Below, one piece after another: positions 18,230-26,222 of a DNA stretch of 51,377 nucleotides (the first letter of the stretch is position 1; every line of letters starts with the position of its first letter). The stretch comes from Colwellia sp. (lineage in GTDB: Bacteria; Pseudomonadota; Gammaproteobacteria; Enterobacterales; Alteromonadaceae). The notes below the pieces were generated by a model. It saw nothing but the letters and a program-made list of their open reading frames with translations. It did not search any database and was not told the origin of the DNA. Position numbers and translations under genes: made by a program. Where the stretch lies: contig JABSOX010000036.1 of assembly GCA_013215655.1 (NCBI GenBank), forward strand, positions 1-51,377, written 5' to 3'.

Positions 18230-18993
18230 AATCTACTTTTCCTTTAAATCAACGAGTTATTCAACTCCCATATTGAAGTCGCTTTCATTGATCAAACGCT
18301 TAAATGTAATTGAACATGCGGCCACTTTAAGTAAAGCAGCTTTAAAATACCTGACGTCCTTATGACTTTTAGATGATTTTTTCTGACGGCGACAATTAAT
18401 CAATAGTTAAATATTAACAAAGCCTTATAAATCAAATGGTTATCTACAAAGTTTTTGTATTACCGAGACCTACCTACTAAAACAAATAAGTAAGGTCATG
18501 TCCGCTACGCACCAAGAAGTCATTAGCAGTTACCTATTTTTGATTGCTCATTGATTATGAGCTAAGGCTAACTTTCACCAAAGCGGGCTAAACTTAAGAG
18601 TGAAAACCATCTCACCTAACGTTCACTTAAATACGTAAAGCTGACGTTACCTTTCCTTATCTAATAGCACTATTCCGACAATATAGGACATTAATATAAT
18701 TGGCTTTATAGGACGATTGTGGTCATCACTATTCGCTCTAAACGAGCGACCACTTTGATAGAACGTTATTTAATCAGGCGTTATCAAGGACATGAGGGTC
18801 ATTAGAAAACGTCATTACAAATAGTGCTCACTAGCATATAAATTGAATGCTATTTGATTAACAACTAGCGCTAAGCTTATGATTGCAAACTTGGAAGATT
18901 CTCTTTTCATTTTAGTAGCACCATTACCAGCAAGTCTCGTATGGATTTCCAGGCGGAGCATGGAAATTAAAATATGATAACGAATAATAATGT
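18230..18993. other. Intergenic region without a recognisable gene
   Basis: The 764 AT-rich bases have no convincing coding frame. They hold a long-range inverted repeat TAACGTTC (18617-18624) / GAACGTTA (18761-18768), a small hairpin CGCTC-TAAAC-GAGCG (18734-18748), and two copies of TATAGGAC. Nothing functional can be assigned. Confidence 0.5.
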
Positions 18994-19530
18994 CTAATTC
19001 TTCCAAATAGCCCTATGTCCACGAGAGAATTCTTTTTCAAAATCATACAATATCGAGTCAAGTCCTTCATCCTCCAAGACTCTTAAAACGTTCTTTGGCG
19101 GATGGCAATGCTGCCAGGTTCCCAAAAATAAATTATAACTAAGCAAAAATTTAATACGCAGCTCATTTAAATCGGTTTCCCCCGCAATACTCGCTACTTT
19201 TTCTAAAATTCGAAAAGTAAGGTCTCGAATCCCTGTTTTAAACCGGATAATAAACTCATCCGACAAATTACTTTCTAGAATGAGCGGAGCGATACACGCA
19301 AGATAGACTCCTTTGGGAGCCTTCTTTACAAAAGCAATATAAGCATCGATTAGGGCTTGTTGAAAATTGTCTTCGGTGGCTTTATCCATTAGCCTCATAA
19401 TATTTTCTTCAAACTCAATAAAGTATATTGAAAGTAAGGAAAGATAAATTTCTTCCTTACTTTCAAAATAAAGATATACGGTACCTTTAGCGACACCTGC
19501 TTCTTTGATGATTTGATTAACCGAAGGCAA
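18994..19530 (-). CDS. TetR-family repressor with undefined start
   Basis: The TetR/AcrR repressor has the helix-turn-helix SVNQIIKEAGVAKGTVYLYFESKEEIYLSLL, with a ligand-binding helical domain following. The TTG at 19530 is the only conventional start codon, but it would delete helix 1. The same frame stays open upstream to about 19640 and there encodes KKESILAAAQNLLISGSF, a normal TetR helix 1, with no ATG, GTG or TTG. The true start is therefore either a rare codon (ATC at 19623 follows GGGGTAG), lost by mutation, or hidden by a sequence error. The open frame overlaps the end of the reductase gene upstream, so the two are co-transcribed and the repressor probably binds the palindromes at 20689-20724. 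Confidence 0.75.
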   Translation of the reverse strand: MPSVNQIIKEAGVAKGTVYLYFESKEEIYLSLLSIYFIEFEENIMRLMDKATEDNFQQALIDAYIAFVKKAPKGVYLACIAPLILESNLSDEFIIRFKTGIRDLTFRILEKVASIAGETDLNELRIKFLLSYNLFLGTWQHCHPPKNVLRVLEDEGLDSILYDFEKEFSRGHRAIWKN

Positions 19531-19627
19531 AGGAAAGCTCCCACTAATGAGCAGGTTTTGCGCTGCAGCTAAAATGCTTTCTTTCTTAAGATCTTTATCT
19601 TCCTGTGAATATGCTCTTTTGATTTTT

Positions 19628-20659
19628 CTACCCCAAGCTAATTTTATTGTTTTCTATCCAAACCAATGTATCGGTAATTGATTGTTCAATGGATCGAGGT
19701 TTCCAATTTAGTTCATTTCGAATTTTACTCGTATCAAAGTCCTGAACACTTCCATTTAGATATTCGCTGACAACTCCTTTTGTAATGGTACGCATACTAC
19801 CAGTAAACAATGCTTCCATTTTATCCAAAAATGGTAGAAATGGATATAAAAAAGAAGGGACAGGTTTTGTGGGAAGTTTCAGTTCAGGTCGCACTTTTGC
19901 GATAATATCAATTATTTTCTTCATTTTTAAAGGTTCACCTGCTGTAATGTATCGGCCATTTGATGCTTCATTCTCAAATGCATCAATATGTGCAATAGCT
20001 ACATCACGGACGTCAACTAACGAAAATTCAATCGGCAGGATCATGGGTACTTTTTCTTTCAGCATCTTCTCAAAAAGATAAGTAGAAGGCGTATGTCGAT
20101 TAAAGTTTGGTCCAATGATCATTCCAGGTAATATGGACACCACATTTAAGCTTAATTCACTGGCCTTCTGCCATAGAATTTTTTCGGCATCGGTTTTGCT
20201 TTTTGCATAAAACTCAGCGGCATTATCATTCCAGTTTTCTTCATTCTTCTTTTGCCCGTTCATAGAAGAGCCAACCGCAGCAACGGAGGAGGTATAAATA
20301 ATTTTCTTAATATTGCGCTCATTGGCTGCTTCAAGAACGTTAATAGTTCCGTCAATTGCAGGCTTTCTAATATCAAGTTCAGGGTTTCCGGTATGCATTT
20401 TAAAGCCAGCAGCCAATTGAAAAACACCATCCTGATCTTTAAAGGCACGTATGAGAGAATTTTTATCTAGAAGATCTGCCTCTACAATTTCAACTCCCAT
20501 CGCTTTTAAACTTTTAGTTTTCTCATGATTATTTAAGTCACGTACCGTTGCTCTGACTTGATAGCCTCGCTCAAGCAAAGCACCAACAACATTGGTTCCC
20601 AAATGACCGTTAGCTCCTGTAACTACTACCTTAATATCTTGTGCTGCTTTGTTTATCAT
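19628..20659 (-). CDS. NAD(P)-dependent epimerase/reductase (extended SDR, dihydroflavonol-reductase-like)
   Basis: The 343-residue cytosolic oxidoreductase of the extended short-chain dehydrogenase superfamily starts with the nucleotide-binding VVVTGANGHLGTNVVGALLERGYQVRATVR (TGxxGxxG). It has the SSVAAVGSS segment and the catalytic YAKSK (YxxxK), and a C-terminal substrate domain with GRYITAGEPLKMKKI. The nearest named relatives are dihydroflavonol/anthocyanidin reductase-like enzymes and bacterial aldehyde reductases; the natural substrate is unknown. It is transcribed from an operator-embedded promoter and followed by the TetR gene, a typical self-regulated detoxification pair. Confidence 0.88.
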   Translation of the reverse strand: MINKAAQDIKVVVTGANGHLGTNVVGALLERGYQVRATVRDLNNHEKTKSLKAMGVEIVEADLLDKNSLIRAFKDQDGVFQLAAGFKMHTGNPELDIRKPAIDGTINVLEAANERNIKKIIYTSSVAAVGSSMNGQKKNEENWNDNAAEFYAKSKTDAEKILWQKASELSLNVVSILPGMIIGPNFNRHTPSTYLFEKMLKEKVPMILPIEFSLVDVRDVAIAHIDAFENEASNGRYITAGEPLKMKKIIDIIAKVRPELKLPTKPVPSFLYPFLPFLDKMEALFTGSMRTITKGVVSEYLNGSVQDFDTSKIRNELNWKPRSIEQSITDTLVWIENNKISLG

Positions 20660-20688
20660 TTCTCTTTTCCTGTATAATTCACATCAAC

Positions 20689-20732
20689 TGACCACTGGTC
20701 ATAATATAAACTGACCAACGGTCAGTTGTCAA
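20689..20732 (-). promoter_or_regulatory. Promoter with two TetR-type operators ahead of the reductase
   Basis: Two palindromes share the half-site TGACC: TGACCACTGGTCA (20689-20701) and TGACCAACGGTCA (20712-20724), with centres 23 bp apart. On the minus strand a -35 TTGACA (20732-20727) and -10 TATATT (20708-20703) are 18 bp apart. One palindrome fills the spacer and the other lies just downstream of the -10. Binding there would block RNA polymerase. Confidence 0.8.
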
Positions 20733-20739
20733 ATGTAAA

Positions 20740-21180
20740 TATTGCTTTATTTACGATTTAAATTATTGGAGTGAGTTTTAAATTATTCAGAAATAATATT
20801 ATTAAGTAGTTCTATGCCATTACAACTAAGGACAGCAATAGAGGTAAAAGTTAGTATTATTGATGCAATTACTAAGATAACTCTACTACACAACAGCGGA
20901 CATTTGCTTTTGACCTCTATTAACTATATAGCGCACTTGACTGCCTATTTTTTACAGAGATTAGTGACTACTTTTTTAATCCCTCACTAATTTTGACGAA
21001 AAACCTTAAAGTTATTTATCTTAATTTTGCAAAATCCCAAAACATCGAACGATAATTCTAACGTTATTTGAAGAACCACACATTTATAGAAAATAATGAA
21101 AGTTTGATCTTAATAACACTTTATAAACTTTTATCTTTTAAAGTGCTGAATACGCTCTATAATATTTTTAGGTTTTATTA
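20740..21180. other. Intergenic region, nothing recognised
   Basis: About 440 AT-rich bases lie between divergent promoters with no coding frame or obvious repeat. Confidence 0.5.
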
Positions 21181-21196
21181 ATATTGGAGTAATAAA

Positions 21197-21628
21197 TTGG
21201 GTATAGCTAAATTAATGTCACGTGATTTAATCACGCTAGAATTAGATGACGATTTAAGTAAAGCAAAGGCAATTTTTGATACCACCAATATTCACCACAT
21301 TCTGATCACAGATAGTGGCACTTTAGTCGGCATTATCACCGATCGCGATGTATACAAACACCTCAGCCCAACGATAGGCACCAGTAAAGAAACCCCCAAA
21401 GATACTTTTTTGCTACAAAAGAAAGTTCACCTGATCATGAGCCGTAAATTAATCACAGTTAAAGAAGAAACGACCCTTAATGAATCCGTGGTACTTTTTC
21501 ATGATAAACATATTTCCTGCTTACCGGTAGTGAATGATAAAGATCACCCGATTGGTATCATCACGTGGCGAGATATTTTGAAGGTTATTGCGCTGAGATA
21601 TAAAAGAGAATTAAAAGCAAAAGGTTAA
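21197..21628 (+). CDS. CBS-domain pair protein
   Basis: The 143-residue protein consists of two CBS domains (Bateman module). The first spans 1-60 (MSRDLITLELDDDLSKAKAIFDTTNIHHILITDSGTLVGIITDRDV). The second spans ~80-135 (MSRKLITVKEETTLNESVVLFHDKHISCLPVVNDKDHPIGIITWRDILK). Such modules bind adenosyl nucleotides and act as energy sensors; with no effector domain fused, the partner is unknown. The start is TTG, preceded by TTGGAG seven bases away; no ATG fits the domain start. It is followed by a hairpin overlapping its stop and appears monocistronic. Confidence 0.88.
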   Translation: MGIAKLMSRDLITLELDDDLSKAKAIFDTTNIHHILITDSGTLVGIITDRDVYKHLSPTIGTSKETPKDTFLLQKKVHLIMSRKLITVKEETTLNESVVLFHDKHISCLPVVNDKDHPIGIITWRDILKVIALRYKRELKAKG

Positions 21629-21644
21629 CTTGGCGTTAACCTTT
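21620..21644 (+). terminator. Hairpin at end of the CBS gene
   Basis: Perfect 10-bp arms AAAGGTTAAC / GTTAACCTTT with loop TTGGC, then ATTTAC. The stem includes the stop codon. The T-run is short, so termination may be partial. Confidence 0.6.
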
Positions 21645-21726
21645 ATTTACATGAAGTGAAGTCGCGATAAACTTTATAAATTTCAGTCTGAAAATTTACA
21701 ATTATTAATCGTTTCAGTAATAACAC

Positions 21727-22767
21727 TTAAACCAAACTTGTTAACATTTCTTCAGAATATTCCACTAAGGCTGAACCTGTGCGCACTCTCTCGACATAAT
21801 CTGGATTGGCAATAAAAGGTCGACCGATAGCAATTAAGTCAAACTTGTTATCAGCAATTGCCGTACTTGCTGTTTCAGCATTATAACCGCCAACACTCAC
21901 TAACGTTTGTCCATAATGGGCTCGCACATAACTTGATGCCGTTCCATCTAGATAGTCAAACTCCATGCTATCGTCAAAAATACCAATATGTAAAAAGGCT
22001 AAACTTCTTTGTTCAAGTTCACTAAGAAAATAATCAAACACCGCCCGGTCTCGACGATCACCAGCAATATTAAAATAAGCACCGGGACTAAGCCTCAATG
22101 CTGTACGATCTTTTCCAATACTTGCGATAATTGCATCAACCACAGCTAACGGAAATTTAGCCATATTCTCAGGGCTACCACCAAAATCATCACTACGGAT
22201 ATTACTGTCATGATGTAAAAACTGATCAATTAAATAACCATTGGCACCATGAATTTCTACACCATCAAAACCTGCTGCAATCGCATTTTCAGCAGCTTGT
22301 GCATAATCTTTTACCAGCTGTTGAATATCATCAACTGTCACAGCTTTAGGTACTTGATAAGTTAGCTCACGCATTCTTGGCACACTACCCTCAACCGCCA
22401 GAGCAGAAGGGGCAAGTACATCACCACCAAAGAAATGCGGATGAGCAACACGTCCGGTATGCCAAAGCTGGGCAAATATTTTACCATCATTTTGATGCAC
22501 CGCAGCAGTGACGTTACGCCACGCTGTGATTTGTTCTCGAGTAAACAATCCCGGTGTATTTGGATATCCTTGACCATCAGGACGAATAATAATCGCTTCA
22601 GATATAATTAAACCCGCTTCTGCACGACGACCATAATAATCAGCCATTGCCTGAGTTGGCACTAAATCATCATCAGACATACAACGAGTTAATGGCGCCA
22701 TAAGAATACGATTTGAAAGTTTAATCGTGTCGTTTAAAGAAAATGATTGAAATAAATTATCGGTCAT
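21727..22767 (-). CDS. Old Yellow Enzyme family NADH:flavin oxidoreductase (NemA-like)
   Basis: The ~346-residue FMN-dependent ene-reductase is likely to reduce activated alkenes, quinones or nitro compounds using NAD(P)H. Family motifs include NRILMAPLTRCMSD, IFAQLWHTGRVAHPHFFGG, FDGVEIHGANGYLIDQFLHHDSN with the substrate-binding His-x-x-Asn, DDFGGSPENMAKFPLAVVDAI, and the phosphate-binding IAIGRPFIANPD. The frame extends 20 codons further upstream, but the ATG at 22767 begins MTDNLFQSFSLN, where family members start, and has AGGG eight bases before it. The longer reading would run into the operator region. It is divergent from a TetR gene, the standard set-up for NemR-like control. Confidence 0.92.
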   Translation of the reverse strand: MTDNLFQSFSLNDTIKLSNRILMAPLTRCMSDDDLVPTQAMADYYGRRAEAGLIISEAIIIRPDGQGYPNTPGLFTREQITAWRNVTAAVHQNDGKIFAQLWHTGRVAHPHFFGGDVLAPSALAVEGSVPRMRELTYQVPKAVTVDDIQQLVKDYAQAAENAIAAGFDGVEIHGANGYLIDQFLHHDSNIRSDDFGGSPENMAKFPLAVVDAIIASIGKDRTALRLSPGAYFNIAGDRRDRAVFDYFLSELEQRSLAFLHIGIFDDSMEFDYLDGTASSYVRAHYGQTLVSVGGYNAETASTAIADNKFDLIAIGRPFIANPDYVERVRTGSALVEYSEEMLTSLV

Positions 22768-22783
22768 AGAGAAAACCCTGTAT

Positions 22784-22854
22784 CTTGAATATACGTTCAA
22801 GATACTCTTTCTTGAATGTACATTCAAGAATTATTTTTGAACACTCATTCAAAA
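22784..22854. promoter_or_regulatory. Three palindromic operators between OYE and TetR genes
   Basis: The three related palindromes are CTTGAATATACGTTCAAG (22784-22801), CTTGAATGTACATTCAAG (22811-22828) and TTTTGAACACTCATTCAAAA (22835-22854). Their centres are 27 and 25 bp apart. They lie in the 147-bp divergent gap and are the likely binding sites of the TetR protein at 22915. Confidence 0.8.
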
Positions 22855-22914
22855 TTGATTATAATGACCTGCACAAATGAATATAACTATAAAATAGATA
22901 GGAACATAATCTCC

Positions 22915-23496
22915 ATGAGAAACGCTGAATTTGATAAAGAGAAAGTATTAAGAGCAGCCATGGTCGCTTTTATGGGCAAAGGTTATAGTAAAACGAGTAT
23001 GCAAGACTTAACCAAAGCAACGGGGTTACATCCAGGCTCTATTTATTGTGCTTTTGAAAATAAACGTGGTTTGTTATTAGCTGCATTAGAGCAATATCGA
23101 CAAGATAGAAATACCGAATTTAAAAGTATCTTTACCAAAGATAAACCCTTCCTGTTAGCACTCAGAGAATATTTAGATAATGTTCTTAGCGAATGCATTA
23201 GTTGTGATGTTGCCAAAGCTTGTTTACTCACTAAAGCATTAAGTGAAATTGCTGAACAAGATGATGAATTACAAAACCTTATTAGTGAAAATTTAAAGCA
23301 ATGGCAGCAATCACTAACGGAGCAATTTGAACAAGGAAAATCAACAGGTGAACTTAAAACAACAAGAGACAGTGCTCATTTAGCGCGATTTTTTGTGATG
23401 GGTATTTACGGCTTACGCACCTTTGCACAAACTCATCCTCACCAAAAAATATTAACGCAGTTAGCCGATCAGCTGTATCAGGATATATGTACTTAA
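22915..23496 (+). CDS. TetR-family repressor of the divergent Old Yellow Enzyme gene
   Basis: The 193-residue TetR regulator has helix 1 KEKVLRAAMVAFMGKGYSKTSMQDL and the helix-turn-helix TKATGLHPGSIYCAFENKRGLLLAAL. A helical C-terminal domain with two adjacent cysteine sites (SECISCDVAKACLL) could sense electrophiles, as NemR does through cysteine (inference). The frame is open 33 codons further upstream, across the operators, but the ATG at 22915 gives the normal family start, with AGGAA upstream. Expected role: derepression of the ene-reductase when reactive electrophiles appear. Confidence 0.88.
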   Translation: MRNAEFDKEKVLRAAMVAFMGKGYSKTSMQDLTKATGLHPGSIYCAFENKRGLLLAALEQYRQDRNTEFKSIFTKDKPFLLALREYLDNVLSECISCDVAKACLLTKALSEIAEQDDELQNLISENLKQWQQSLTEQFEQGKSTGELKTTRDSAHLARFFVMGIYGLRTFAQTHPHQKILTQLADQLYQDICT

Positions 23497-23499
23497 AAG

Positions 23500-23840
23500 T
23501 CACTCTATAATTTTTATATATACCTATTGCAATTCAAAGTGCTGAAATATATATCCGCTCCACTTGAAGACGCAGGTATACCTATTGATTAACAACGTGC
23601 GTCCTCTAACTACCTTTACAGATGACACCAACATTTAAACTAACCTCCATTATCACTTACCGATAAATTAACTAGAACAGTCCCCCACAATTGCTTATGC
23701 TTATTTAAGCATACTGTATAAAAATAAAGCGTTAAATAAAAAATTTAATTCTATGTGTCCAAAATATCGAGACTCATACGTTATTACTTTGTCAAAACTA
23801 TAAATTTATGACAAAAAACAATTTATAACGGAGCGAGAAA
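23500..23840. other. Intergenic region, nothing recognised
   Basis: About 340 bases hold no plausible gene. There are two short copies of GTATACCTATTG-like sequence near 23518 and 23574, and a ribosome-binding site (GGAG) for the next gene at the end. Confidence 0.5.
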
Positions 23841-23841
23841 A

Positions 23842-24183
23842 ATGAAAAATAAAACCTATATGTGCATATTACGTAGCGAATCTGGTGGCTGTGAGCAGCC
23901 TTCGCCATCAGAAATGGAGATAATGTATGCCAAATACCAAGCATGGCAAGAAAAGTTTGCTGATAACATTTTAGATATGGGCAACAAATTGGCTAATGTT
24001 GGCAGTGTCGTACGACACGACGGTGTTAATGATGGTCCTTTTATCGAACTTAAAGAAGTTATTGGTGGCTATATGATGTTAACGGCTGCAACGCTAGACG
24101 AGGCTATCGAAGTGATAAAAGCAAGTCCAATGGTGTCAAATATTGGGACAAGCATAGAAATAAGAGAAATTTGCACACCTTGA
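23842..24183 (+). CDS. YCII-related DGPF-domain protein
   Basis: The 113-residue cytosolic protein has the hallmark DGPFIELKEVIGGYMML (D-G-P-F). The N-terminus is MCILRSESGGC and there is a C-terminal helix (LDEAIEVIKASP). DGPF proteins of this ferredoxin-like fold are encoded next to ECF42-group sigma factors. Their biochemical role is unknown, but the pairing is well documented. GGAG precedes the ATG by nine bases. The 3' end overlaps the sigma factor start by 13 bp, so the two are translationally coupled. Confidence 0.92.
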   Translation: MKNKTYMCILRSESGGCEQPSPSEMEIMYAKYQAWQEKFADNILDMGNKLANVGSVVRHDGVNDGPFIELKEVIGGYMMLTAATLDEAIEVIKASPMVSNIGTSIEIREICTP

Positions 24184-25418
24184 ATCAACAAGATCAAGTA
24201 GAGCATTTATTTCGCCATGAGTACGGTAAACTTGTGGCGTTATTATCACGTAGAATTGGCATGCAGCATGTTGATACCATTGAAGATTCTGTGCAGTGGG
24301 CAATGACACAAGCATTAGAGTTCTGGTGTCGAGAACGTATTCCAAACCATCCATCAGCTTGGTTATATAAAGTTGCTTACCGCCAGCTTATTTCAGAACT
24401 TCGAAATACAAAGCGTCGAAACGAATTATTAGTAGAACATTTTCCCGTAGAAGAAAACATTGCAGATGAAGATACCACGTTTTCTGGTGAAATGAGCGAC
24501 TCTATGTTGCGGATGTTATTTATCACTTGTGACGATACCATCCCCACAGAGTCCCAACTGGTATTCACCCTTAAAAGCTTGTGTGGTTTTAGTATTAAAG
24601 AAATAGCTCATCGATTATTTATTACAGAAGCGAATGTATACAAACGTTTTAGTCGTGCTAAACAACAACTTAAACAACAGAACATTGAGCTAAACACATT
24701 TAACTATGGTGAAATGGCAACTCGTTTGCCATCGGTGCATCGTATATTGTACTTAGTTTTTACTGAAGGATATTTATCTTCACACACTGATATGGCAATT
24801 CGGCACGACCTTTGTGAAGAAGCGATCCATTTAACGACTTTATTAACCAGCAGTAAATTAGGTGAAGTACCTGATAGTTTTGCATTATTAGCATTGATGT
24901 ACTTTCATCAGGCAAGAATGAAAAGCAGGCAAGATGGCGTTGGTGCATTGTTACTATTAGAACAACAAGACCGTAGTCAATGGAATAAACAGCAAATTAC
25001 TGTCGCAATGGAATTTCTAGCACAATCGGCTGATGGTGATGAAATTTCACGATATCACATCGAAGCAGGCATTGCCGCTGAACATTGTTTATCACCTTCA
25101 TTTAAACAAACGCGATGGGATAAAATTGCTACCTCATATCAATTATTAGAACACATAGCCCCTTCCCCTTTACATCAATTAAATAGAGCAATAGCTACAG
25201 CTGAATGGCAGAATCCACAAGCAGGGTTGGCGGTATTAAAATCGAGTAATATTCCTAGTTGGCTAGAGCGCTCCTATCATTGGTATACGGTGCTGGCAGA
25301 TTTATACTTTCGTTGCAACGAAGTTACTCTGGGACAAGAATATGCAAAGCTGGCAATCGCGGCAGCTCCGACAAAAAGTATTAAACAATTATTAAATAAG
25401 CGACTGGTTAAGAGGTAG
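24171..25418 (+). CDS. ECF42-type RNA polymerase sigma factor
   Basis: The 415-residue sigma-70-family protein has region 2 at ~10-75 (HEYGKLVALLSRRIG ... ALEFWCRERIPNHPSAWLYKVAYRQLISELRNTKRR) and region 4 at ~125-170 (LCGFSIKEIAHRLFITEANVYKRFSRAKQQL). It ends with a ~240-residue helical C-terminal extension (DUF6596-like; LYLVFTEGYLSS; HQLNRAIATAEW) typical of ECF42. In this group no anti-sigma factor is encoded nearby and the extension is thought to control activity; targets are usually the adjacent DGPF gene. The start is TTG at 24171 or TTG at 24180; the first has AAGAG just ahead. Confidence 0.92.
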   Translation: MHTLNQQDQVEHLFRHEYGKLVALLSRRIGMQHVDTIEDSVQWAMTQALEFWCRERIPNHPSAWLYKVAYRQLISELRNTKRRNELLVEHFPVEENIADEDTTFSGEMSDSMLRMLFITCDDTIPTESQLVFTLKSLCGFSIKEIAHRLFITEANVYKRFSRAKQQLKQQNIELNTFNYGEMATRLPSVHRILYLVFTEGYLSSHTDMAIRHDLCEEAIHLTTLLTSSKLGEVPDSFALLALMYFHQARMKSRQDGVGALLLLEQQDRSQWNKQQITVAMEFLAQSADGDEISRYHIEAGIAAEHCLSPSFKQTRWDKIATSYQLLEHIAPSPLHQLNRAIATAEWQNPQAGLAVLKSSNIPSWLERSYHWYTVLADLYFRCNEVTLGQEYAKLAIAAAPTKSIKQLLNKRLVKR

Positions 25419-25441
25419 TTATGAGGTCAATATCATTATGT

Positions 25442-26200
25442 TTAAGTCATATTATGCCAACGCGCTATAACACTTAAAAAATCAATACCTGCCACATTAT
25501 TTTCTTGGTTATTTTTCTCCAATAACATGCTTTTATCCGGAAGTACTTGCTGACTTAAGACTAAGACAACATTTTTATAATTTTCAAATTCAATCAAGGC
25601 GACATGATCGAAATAAGGTTTTATCAGCGTAATGATTGCCACTATATTTTGTTCATTGATCGGGAATAAGTTAATAAAAACCAGCCCTGAACTTGTACAA
25701 TTCTTTTGTAAGTTGTGATAAAAATCTTGGTCATGTAAACAAGCAGGGTTATCTTTATTGGCAAATATATCGCATAAAATCACTTCAACTTTTTGCTGAC
25801 TATTTTGCAAATAGACTTCAGCAGACTCAATATGGATAAGGTGATCCTTAGGTAAATACAAATAGTTTTTGGCAACATCAATAACTTGTGTACTAATTTC
25901 AACGGATTTAAGGGTGATATCTGAAATGAATTGAAAGTAACGCTCAAAACAACCACCGCCTACACCTAAATTGAGCAACGTTAGTGGCGTGTTTTTCCAT
26001 AATAGAAAGCTCAGCATTGCTTGCGGGATTGGCGATAAAAGTTTTGTCGGTTGTGTAACATCAATTATTGATTGAATCGCATCATCACCAAAATGAAACC
26101 AACGAAAATTATCGAATTCACGTACTTCAAGATAAGTATCATCAATTTTTTCACGATAAATGAGTTTGCCAGAATTTCGATTAAGAGTTAATAAATCCAT
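25442..26200 (-). CDS. Spermidine synthase-like methyltransferase-fold protein
   Basis: The 252-residue protein has a Rossmann fold of the spermidine-synthase type. It has a short N-terminal beta region, then LLNLGVGGGCFERYFQ (residues ~76-90, the nucleotide-binding glycine loop), the acidic end of strand 2 in SVEISTQVIDVAKNYL, and VILCDIFANKDNPA in place of the usual catalytic Asp loop. Sequence over the active-site loop differs from true spermidine synthases, so it may not make polyamine. It is the downstream neighbour of the HDOD-GAF gene on the same strand with 22 bp between, probably co-transcribed. Confidence 0.78.
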   Translation of the reverse strand: MDLLTLNRNSGKLIYREKIDDTYLEVREFDNFRWFHFGDDAIQSIIDVTQPTKLLSPIPQAMLSFLLWKNTPLTLLNLGVGGGCFERYFQFISDITLKSVEISTQVIDVAKNYLYLPKDHLIHIESAEVYLQNSQQKVEVILCDIFANKDNPACLHDQDFYHNLQKNCTSSGLVFINLFPINEQNIVAIITLIKPYFDHVALIEFENYKNVVLVLSQQVLPDKSMLLEKNNQENNVAGIDFLSVIARWHNMT

Positions 26201-26222
26201 ATTTATTTGAATAAGATATAAG

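Noticed and set aside
18617-18768. Inverted repeat TAACGTTC / GAACGTTA as an attC site
   Set aside because: The left core ACCTAAC fits, but the right side lacks a GTTRRRY core, the arms are short and no cassette-like ORF abuts it.
19600-19660. Programmed +1 frameshift fusing reductase and TetR
   Set aside because: The junction TTG GGG TAG is not a known efficient shift site and TetR repressors are not made as fusions; kept only as one option for the missing start.
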